Source: Capsicum annuum (taxonomy: Eukaryota > Streptophyta > Magnoliopsida > Solanales > Solanaceae). Taken from it: a stretch of 64,000 nucleotides of DNA. Positions 56,740-64,000 of this stretch are shown here, in pieces. Position numbers and translations under genes: made by a program. The notes under the pieces are model-generated. The model saw only the letters and a program-made list of their open reading frames with translations, made no database searches and was not told the origin of the DNA. Where the stretch lies: contig NW_025860620.1 in the NCBI RefSeq assembly GCF_002878395.1, forward strand, positions 1 through 64,000, given 5' to 3'. Position 1 is the first letter of the stretch, and the number at the start of each line of letters is the position of its first letter.

Positions 56740-58780
56740 ATGCCAAAAACAAGAAGTTCCAGAGAACCGTTATTGTCAATTAATCTGGAACCCCAGCTGA
56801 TCGAAAGAATGACTGAACAACAAGAGGTGAAAAGACTAGCTACTTTGTCCAGGGCTCAGGTGAACGTACAAAATCTGGGTCAACAAATACGTCATCCAAA
56901 CCCTGATGATGAAGATTTGCATGATGAGGAATTACCGAATCCTCAAAACCTAAGGTGAGCTAAGAAAATTGCTGCACCTGTGCAGAGAAATGTCAATAGA
57001 AACCGTCCAATCAGAGGGAGGTATGGTCAATAGCCTATGCAATATGAGGCTGATGATGATGATGAAGAAATGGATGGAGCGGGTGCAACGGATTCTATCA
57101 TTCCTCCACTGTTGGCACCGAGTACGAAATTCAGCATAACCAGTACCATGATCCAACTCCTGAATCTGAAGGGGTTGTTTAGAGGCTTGCATGGTAATGA
57201 TCTGAACATGCATTTGGTGAACTTTATCACCATTTACAAATATTTTGACAATGCAGGAGTGATCCAAAATGCGATACGGTTGAAATTGTTTCCATTGTCT
57301 CTGTCTGGAGAGGGAATAATATGGTTGAATGAGCTAGAGCTTAATTCTATAACCAGATGAACACAGTTGAAAGAGGCATTTCTAGAATGGTTCTTTCCAC
57401 CCTCCAGGAGGGTACAGTTGAGGGAAGAAATCAGTAACTTCAGACAGCTCCCTACTGAAGCATTGTACAAAACCTGGGAGAGATTTAAGAAGAAGCTGGC
57501 ACAATGTCAGAACCACAATATGACAGACTTGCACTTGATGGAGACTTTGTACAGAGCTTTTAACTCTGTGATAAATCTAATTATAGACAATGCTACAGGT
57601 GGTTCATTCATTGGCCTCTCTTTTCTAGATGCTTTAGACATGCTGAATAGAATGACCAAGCAAAGTTGGGCTTGGCACACCAAGGATTCTGTGGTAGCTA
57701 GCCCAACTTCTTTTGGTGGTATGATTGCAGAGCAGTTTAGCAGGGATGAGAAGTGATACCAGGACATGGCCCATTTAAAGACACAGATGGACTTGCTGAC
57801 CAAGCACTTGTTATCAGGTAAGATCAAAAAGATTAAGGCTGTGGAATCTCAGGGTACTATTGCTGCAAATCCTGATAAGAAGGCAAACTATGAGAGTAAT
57901 CAGGGGAGTTTTCTAGGAAATAGCCAAGGGAACAATCGTCGGAACTTTTATGACAAACCTGATTATAAAGATAGGGAACAGGGACACTGGAGAAACAATA
58001 ATGACAGGAGTAGTTTATATGTTCCTCCTAGAAGTCAGGATGCTGCAACAACTAGCTGTGGAAAGATGTCTATGGAGGATATGATGGAAAATTTGTTTAA
58101 GGGAGTTGAGGTAACCAACTCGGGGGTAACCACTATGAGGAGTGAATTCTCTATGTTGAGTCAGTTGGCTAGTTTATACTCCACTTCAATCAAGCATTTG
58201 GAGCAGCAGATGAGCTAACTTTTTGCTACATTAAACCAGAGAAAAAATGGTAATTTACCTAGCGATATGGTTCAGAATTCGTGGAATGATGGCTCATGTA
58301 TGGTGATTACCACACAGAGAGGTAAGATGTTACTTGGCCCTTCTGTGGGCAAATCTGTAGATAATGATGTAATTGTTGATGAATCTGAAGAAAGCAATCC
58401 AGTAGAGTCTATGAAGCTGGATAATTCTGTTGATGTGTCAGAGAAAGAAAAGAAGAAGAAAGAGAAAGTGGTGTCAAAAACTATCCCTACACCACCACCT
58501 CCCTTTCCTTAATGATTGAAGAAAAAGGTTGATGATGCAAAATTCAGCAAGTTCATGGCAATGCTCAAGCAATTGACAATTAATGTGCCTTTGGTTGAGG
58601 CACTTGAGGAAATACCAAGCTACGCAAAGTTCATGAAAGACTTTGTAACAAAGGAGCGAAAGGTTAGCCATGAGCTGAAGGATAATCTCCTTTATTGTGG
58701 TGCTATTTCTACAAGGTCTTTAGTGCAGAAAAGGGTAGATCCGGAAGCTTTCACCATCTTGTGCACTATTGGCCCCCTGA
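56740..58780 (+). pseudogene. Element D gag
   Basis: ATG 56740 (MPKTRSSREPLL). One frame is kept throughout, interrupted by about seven stops (near 56958, 57031, 57358, 57756, 58216, 58510). It has an acidic stretch EADDDDEEMD and the retrotransposon gag core: SGEGIIWLNELELNSI, FLEWFFPPSRRVQLREEISN and LPTEALYKTWERFKKKLAQC. A Gln/Asn-rich linker and a Lys/Glu-rich stretch (SEKEKKKKEKVV) follow, then KFSKFMAMLKQLTINVPLVE, a block that precedes the protease in Athila gag. I found no zinc knuckle. The protein would assemble the particle. Confidence 0.88.
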
Positions 58781-59222
58781 AATTCACAAAAGAACTATGA
58801 GATTTGGGAGCCAGTATAAATTTAATGCCATTGGCTGTGTATAAGAAATTGGTTTTGGGGAATCCTACCCCAACGAAATGCGGTTGGTAATGGTAGATAG
58901 ATCTATGAAACGGCCTGTAGACATACTGCATGGTGTTTTGGTAAAGGTAGTCGATTTTGTATTGCTTGCTGATTTTGTGGTCTTAGATTGCGAGGTGGAT
59001 TTTGAAGTGCCCATCATCTTAGGTAGGCCATCACTTGCAACCGGGAGAGTGCTAGTAGATATGGAATTGAACGAGTTGAAATTCAGATTCAGTGACAAAG
59101 AAGCACGCTTTAAAATACACTCATCCATGCCTCAACAACATGAGATAAGTGTTTTCTCAATCGTTGACGTCTTCTATGATGATACTAAAGGGGTATCAAC
59201 AGGTTGTCTTGGCAAAGTCTGA
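58781..59222 (+). pseudogene. Element D aspartic protease
   Basis: DLGASINLMPLAVYKKL gives the active site (Asp-Leu-Gly-Ala-Ser) immediately after an in-frame TGA at 58798. A frameshift around 58875 follows, then the 114-codon frame with VDFVLLADFVVLDCEVDFEV and IILGRPSLATGRVLVDMEL, the protease flap and C-terminal part. It sits directly after gag in the same frame, as in Athila. Confidence 0.88.
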
Positions 59223-59350
59223 GTAGTAAAGATAATCAAGTCGTTCTGCGACAGTAAATCAGGCATTATTGGGAGGCAACCCAAAGTTTTTATGTTTAAG
59301 AAAGTGTTTTTGTTTTTCTAACTAGGATTTAATACAGAGAAGGTGGAAAA
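59223..59350 (+). other. Deletion scar: protease end joined to the pol end
   Basis: TCAGGCATTATTGGGAGGCAACCCAAAG appears just after the protease. In Athila elements a GGGAGGCAACCCAA word lies at the end of pol, after integrase. Between protease and this word no reverse transcriptase, RNase H or integrase motif is found in either strand. Confidence 0.6.
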
Positions 59351-59370
59351 ATTAGGAGGTGAGCTGAAAG

Positions 59371-59525
59371 GTCATGATGACAATCATGATAAGCCATCAC
59401 TACTATGATAAGCTATCACAATTGTCATCAGTTAGACTAAGACTGAGGCATTCTCTGATTAAGGGTGATGACATTCGTGATAGGCTATCACACTCGTGAT
59501 AAGCCATCACCAACAATCGTCATCC
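59371..59525. repeat. GTGATA-TATCAC hairpin array, first cluster
   Basis: Includes the palindromes GTGATAGGCTATCAC (59477-59491) and GTGATAAGCCATCAC (59496-59510), plus variants with GATAAGCTATCAC and GATAAGCCATCAC upstream. Related words occur in the LTR and at 60016-60255. Confidence 0.85.
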
Positions 59526-60015
59526 CACAGCCTTAAAAGCTAAAATCTTGGCCTAACTTAAATCAGATTCGACCCGATCCAATAGCAAAACCTTTTAAAA
59601 TTTCTACAAATTTTAATCCTTTTTCCTTAGTTTATTTATTTCCTTAGTTAGATTATTTCCTACTGTTTTGTTAAACACTCCAAGAAAAACCAAGTTCCCT
59701 TGTGGGAGGGTTTGCACTTTACAATCAAGAAAATTCTTCCCATTTCATACTTCCTCTTGTGCGTGACATCAGTTTGAGAGCTCCATCAGGTATACTTTAC
59801 TTTAACCATTATTTTGTTATGGTGAGTAATGGATAGATGATAACCCAAGTCCCCAAGATTCTTGAACCAAGTTTAACTTGAAAAGGAGCTAAAATCGCAC
59901 CTAGGGTTTGCTATGCAAACCCAAGGTTTAAAAGTTAGCTCACAAATTGGAATTTAAGGGAATTTTGAGAAAGAAGGGGGACCAAAAATTGAGTAAAAAT
60001 CAAAAGTGGGTTCTG

Positions 60016-60255
60016 GTAGAAGATGATGACATTCATGATAGGCTATCACAATTGTGACGGCTTATCAGGAATTTCTTCAAAGGCTGTTGAAAAGAAATTG
60101 GACTCTATTTAGGGTTGACAACATTCGTGATAGGATATCACAATTGTTATAGCTTATCAAGAATTTCGTCAATGGTTGTTCAAATTTTGAAGGTTCTATC
60201 TACGGTTGACGACAATCGTGATAATCTATCACGATCGTGATGGCTTATCAAGAAA
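60016..60255. repeat. GTGATA-TATCAC hairpin array, second cluster
   Basis: Three ~85-bp units, each of the form (C)GTGATAGGCTATCACAATTG followed by TGA(C/T)GGCTTATCA(G/A)GAATTTC. The third includes CGTGATAATCTATCACGATC (60208). Confidence 0.85.
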
Positions 60256-60366
60256 TGTCATCACACCTGGAGCCTGAAGAATGAATGAGCTTAAATGATT
60301 AATGTATTTGTATTTGTGCTCTTGAGGGTTGACTAATGTTCTTCTATTGTCTCCAGGTACTTTAAA

Positions 60367-62410
60367 ATGGCACCAAAAAGAAAGAGTCCCACAACACCGA
60401 AGAGCGTCCAAAGAATGTGTGTGACGCAAGCTCATCGATGAGGAATCTGACTACGAGAAGGAGAAACCCTTGCTCAGGAAGCAAAAGAAGCAAAGTACGA
60501 AGAAATCTTCACCATATCCACCCATCGAAGTGAAGGATAGTGATGACACTAAAATAATAATAGCTTCTGAGAAAAGGGTTTTGAACAACATAAGAATGAA
60601 TATGCTGACTCTGAAGAAGAAGAGCAGGAGGGATCTGAGAAGTCTGAGTCTGAGGAAATAGCATCAGGGTCCTCGTCCACTGAACAAAATAATGAAGAGT
60701 CTCCACCTCGGGGAACACTTATCAAATGTAAAAACCCCGAAGTTTGAGACAATGATAGGTGGTAGATTCCTAAGGCAGAAAGTATCTACACTACTGGTCT
60801 TTGTAGAACTGACAGACAAAGAGCTAAACGACCACTTCAAGAAGAAAAGATGATTATCACAAAGGGGTTGGACAGGTACCCTGAAGTGGAAAAGAAGTTC
60901 AAAAAGTATGGCTTGGGACAGACCACAGAAAGAGGAGGTTTATTTTACCCTACACTATTTTAGGAATTCTATATGAACTACCAGGCTCATTTAGAATACA
61001 TGTACAGGCCAAGTGAAAAAGTAGAAAACTTACCCCTGTTGGATAGTGTTTAGGTGAAGGGTGTAAGATTTGATGTCTCGATCAGAACCATCAACAGATT
61101 CTTGCATGGCCCCAACTTTACTCCTCAGCCCACTGCACCATTAGTTTATGCTCGAATTAAGAATCGAGAGAAACAATGTCGGTGGTTGGCCAACATCATA
61201 GCCAACGGAGAACTAGCATGGGTGAAAAACCCAAATGAGAGAATCTGTAAGTCCTCTTTGACATAGGAGGCAAAGTTTTGGTGGGGTATAGTGCGTGTTT
61301 GGCTGATGCCCACTGATGGATACAACATTTTAGGTGATGACCAAGCTATTTTAGTAGTGAGTATGGTGCAGTAGCTTCCCTTGAACTTCAGGGAAATCAT
61401 TTCTGATAAGATAAAGATTAGGATGTCGAGAACTGACATAGCTTATCCTTTTCCTTATCTTATCATAGATTTGTGCCAAGCTGCTAATGTTCCAAAAATT
61501 GTAGGAGTTGATGATGATGTTCCTACTTGAAAGACTCATAACCCCATACATTTGATAAGAATCTGCCACGATTGAGACTTGATAGAGGTGCAGAGGTAGC
61601 AGAAGATCTCTTAGTTACAGATGCAGGAGCAACACATCATATGGGAATGCAAGATTTAGAGACTAGGCAGCCAACTTCTTCAGCACAGGCAAGTTCAATG
61701 CTCGAGACTGAAGCCAGCCCCTCAGTTTCTAAAGCATCAGCAGGATTTGTATTTCAGCTGATTAATATTAGAAAAGTGGCTAAATAAGTCAAGTGGTGTG
61801 AAGTACAACTATATTCTTTTTCCAAATAGTTTGTTGTTGTTGTGGACAAGAGAATCAAGGCTGACCTTGAGCCTTTTATGACTTTTCCTGAGCAGGTTAC
61901 AGATTTAGAGAACCGATTTGATGCCGAGCAAGAGAAATATTGGGAGTTGATCTTGCTAAATTCAAAGCGGTAGAAAAGGTAAAGGCAGATATTAGGGTAT
62001 TGCAGCAGCACCAGTTTATGATGCTAATAGGTACGGCCATGCATGAATCTGAGGAAGAAATTCCAATGCTTGACCTCACTTGAGACTCACCAAAGAAAAA
62101 GAAGAAGAAAAGTGAAAAGAAAGGAAAAGATAAGAGAGATGAGCCAAACAGTGAGGAAGAAAGGAGAGTGAAAAAGAAGGCTAAGAAAAAGGCTGAAAAG
62201 GAGGAGTTGAAGAGAGTAAGAATGGAGTCCCTGACTGATATTGAGAAATAGGAGGCAGCCATCCGAGCTAGGGCTGCAGGTGATTCATCTATCCAAGCTC
62301 CAACCACAGCAAGGCCAGATGCTCATGATGAAGAGAAGACAGTAGATAATGCAGTATCAGGTTCGGAGACCCAGGATCTATGTGCTTTATTATCTTCAGG
62401 TATACCCTAA
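60367..62410 (+). pseudogene. Element D env-position reading frame (plant-transposon domain), decayed
   Basis: Begins MAPKRKSPTTPKSVQRM at ATG 60367, the usual start of the Athila second reading frame. The acidic middle part is in a shifted frame (60600-60720). Then comes the globular part: ITKGLDRYPEVEKKFKKYG, EFYMNYQAHLEYMYRPSEKV, GVRFDVSIRTINRFLHGP and EAKFWWGIVRVWLMPTDGYN. A Lys-rich tail at 62080-62260 (KKKKKKSEKKGKDKRDE) is followed by a stop near 62408. At least eight stops and two frame changes occur. No membrane segment is visible, so an envelope role is not supported. The similarity in position and pattern to the Sirevirus frame at 21939-23620 is noted as a finding. Confidence 0.75.
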
Positions 62411-63740
62411 CCCTTAGTGCAGTTTATTTTTGATTTTAAGTTGAGGGTGTAGGGTAGGTTGTTGGTGTAACATATTCTATAGATAACTAGGAGTAGTGCA
62501 AGTACTTGAGGCAGTTAGCTTATTTTGTGATTTTTGAATACCTCTTCATTGGTCTGATATAGTGTATACTGTGCAAATTGTATCCATTGTGACCACGATA
62601 TATCTTTTTGTGGCATTAGTCTGGCAACTAACTAACCCTTGTTAAATAAACGCATGAATCGGATAAATAGTAATATGCTAGATACTTGTGTGCCATATAT
62701 GTGTGAGGTATTACTCAGTTCCCATTGTGTGTTGAATCTAGAACTTTCCCTATTATTCTTGCCATGGTCATATGATAGGCGTTAGGAAAGGATTATAGGC
62801 CATTTTTTTTTAACTCACTTTAGCCAAAATGACTTTCCCTACGTGCAAAATATCCCTTGATCCCCTATTGAGCCTAATTAGCCTGTTTCTTTCTTAAACA
62901 TCTCTCACTTTCCCATTTATATCACAATGAACCTATTTTGGCCCTGGTCCTTCTTGGATACTAGACACCTTGACTCAGGCAAATAACCTAAGTTGAGGGT
63001 AGCTATTATAGGGGTGCGTGATGCAAAATGAGTATGAAGAGAGGAAGAATAAGAGAAATAAATAAAAATTTAGGTGCGGTGAAAAAGAAATACAAAAAGA
63101 GAAAGCTATGTAAAAGATGATCAAAAGATAATCAGACAATTGAAAAGGCCGCACCGACCTTGAGCATATGTGATCAATAAAAGAAAGGAAGAAAATAAGT
63201 TAAGAGTTGAAACCCCAAGAGTTAGAGTAGTGTCGTGGAGGCATAGTCACTCTAAAATATCCATGAATATTATACCATCCCCTGGCCTACATTACAAGCT
63301 TAAGAAAAGTTTTATAGTGATCCTAACTGACCTTTCTGAAGACTGGGGTACTGATTATAAGGGCAAGCCTATGGCATTTGAAATGCAATGTTTAGAACTT
63401 CATTCTTAGAGTGAGTCTTGTGTTTATCCCTATGTTTATGTATGCGAATTATGACATGAGTGAAAAAGGGATTTCTTTGTTGTAAGGGAACACTAGGTAT
63501 GTTGCTAATCACTGACTTGCTTCGATAGTGTGATTTGGGTATGTGCTGGTTGACTGAATTTTTTCCATATCTTGATCTTTGTGAGTTGTATGGTTGTTTT
63601 CAATGATAGACATAGTTGCTCTTAATTTGACTGACCTTGGAGCTGGTAAATGTAATCTAAACTGATAGAAGTAGTTAACTGCCAAATTATACTCTGAATA
63701 CTCTTGGTTATGTTATGGTTTCTTGAGGACAAGCAATTGT
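62411..63740. other. Element D 3' non-coding region
   Basis: No reading frame of note. It is AT-rich, with a short T8 run near 62802 and A-rich stretches at 63040-63120. Nothing beyond this is recognisable. Confidence 0.55.
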
Positions 63741-63752
63741 TTAAGTTAAGGG
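63741..63752 (+). promoter_or_regulatory. Element D polypurine tract
   Basis: TTAAGTTAAGGG just before the TGTTGATG LTR start. It is AT-interrupted, as in Athila elements. Confidence 0.6.
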
Positions 63753-64000
63753 TGTTGATGTGTAAGCCTATGCTAACATATTTGAAGCTTTTAACTCTAC
63801 ATAATTGTAAAGTATTGAGCAACTTTAGTCATTTTTGATTAATTTACTTTGATTTTGCAGTAAATGAAGAGAGAAAGGGGAACCACTAATAAAAGAAGAA
63901 AAAAGCCTGAAATATGAAGCAAATAAATGGCTAAGTACGGCTGACGATATCCTTGACATATCGTCAGCCTGGTGATAAGCTGTCAAGAATGCCATCAACC
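63753..64000 (+). repeat. Element D 3' LTR, first ~250 bp (truncated by window)
   Basis: TGTTGATGTGTAAGCCTATG onward matches 55237 onward, including AAATAAATGGCTAAGT.CGGCTGA. Several substitutions and short indels separate the two copies over this length. Confidence 0.88.

Larger units (their letters stand above)
59351..60366. other. Element D spacer with hairpin repeats
   Basis: Non-coding stretch between the pol end and the env-position frame. It contains clusters of GTGATA/TATCAC hairpins at 59371-59525 and 60016-60255, separated by ~480 bases of plain AT-rich sequence. Confidence 0.6.
55237..64000 (+). mobile_element. Athila-like Ty3/gypsy element D, lacking reverse transcriptase to integrase
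   Basis: 5' LTR 55237-56611, primer-binding site for tRNA-Asp, gag 56740-58780, protease to 59222, then directly the end of pol, an env-position reading frame (60367-62410), a long 3' non-coding part, a polypurine tract and the start of the 3' LTR (63753, runs off the window). The segment from 59265 (ATTGGGAGGCAACCCAAA) resembles the pol end of Athila elements, so 3 kb or so has been lost. Such gag-only elements resemble the TR-GAG class. All frames carry stops. Confidence 0.85.

Overview
This window looks like repeat-dense, transcriptionally poor plant DNA. It is AT-rich, has no bacterial-style operons, and I cannot support a single intact host gene in it. The retrotransposon families point to a dicot genome: chromodomain Ty3/gypsy elements with TGTAACACCCC-type LTRs and an initiator-Met tRNA primer site, a Sirevirus-type Ty1/copia element, and an Athila-like Ty3/gypsy element with a tRNA-Asp primer site. 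The overall flavour suggests Solanaceae, but that is an inference, not proof. About 90% of the window can be assigned to LTR retrotransposons. All are decayed by stops, frameshifts and deletions.

Layout. (1) Bases 1-1,365 are AT-rich intergenic DNA with one short hypothetical reading frame and a G19 run. (2) Bases 1,366-~21,397 form a large element without recognisable coding capacity. Two ~2.8-kb direct repeats (probable LTRs) flank ~7.3 kb rich in minisatellites (~71, 56 and 25-30 bp units). A second element without visible coding regions (12,546-19,598; 2.2-2.3 kb LTRs, PBS, PPT, 5-bp target duplication) sits inside its right-hand repeat. (3) Bases 21,398-48,207 are a three-level nest. A minus-strand Sirevirus-like copia element is split near the end of its pol gene by a minus-strand chromovirus, element A (24,156-43,023, perfect TTAAT target duplication). 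Element A is in turn split in its gag gene by a plus-strand chromovirus, element B (31,264-40,134, target duplication CGGGC/CAGGC). (4) Bases 48,208-51,135 are intergenic DNA with a broken hypothetical gene, a pyrimidine tract and a cluster of perfect palindromes. (5) Bases 51,136-55,236 are the 3' part of a third chromovirus, element C (minus). It is cut off by (6) an Athila-like plus-strand element D, 55,237 to beyond the window end. Element D has gag and protease and an env-position open reading frame, but the reverse transcriptase-integrase block is missing.

How the parts relate. The chromovirus copies once encoded gag, aspartic protease, reverse transcriptase, RNase H, integrase and a chromodomain. 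They differ mainly in which parts remain readable. The copia and Athila elements each carry an additional reading frame in the env position. In the copia element this frame has what looks like its own promoter and leader. I see no tRNA, rRNA, CRISPR array or cellular operon. The most unusual signals are the separately promoted env-position frame, the dispersed GTGATA/TATCAC hairpin family in element D, the CG-rich motif patches shared by LTRs of different elements, and the nested elements that lack coding sequence.
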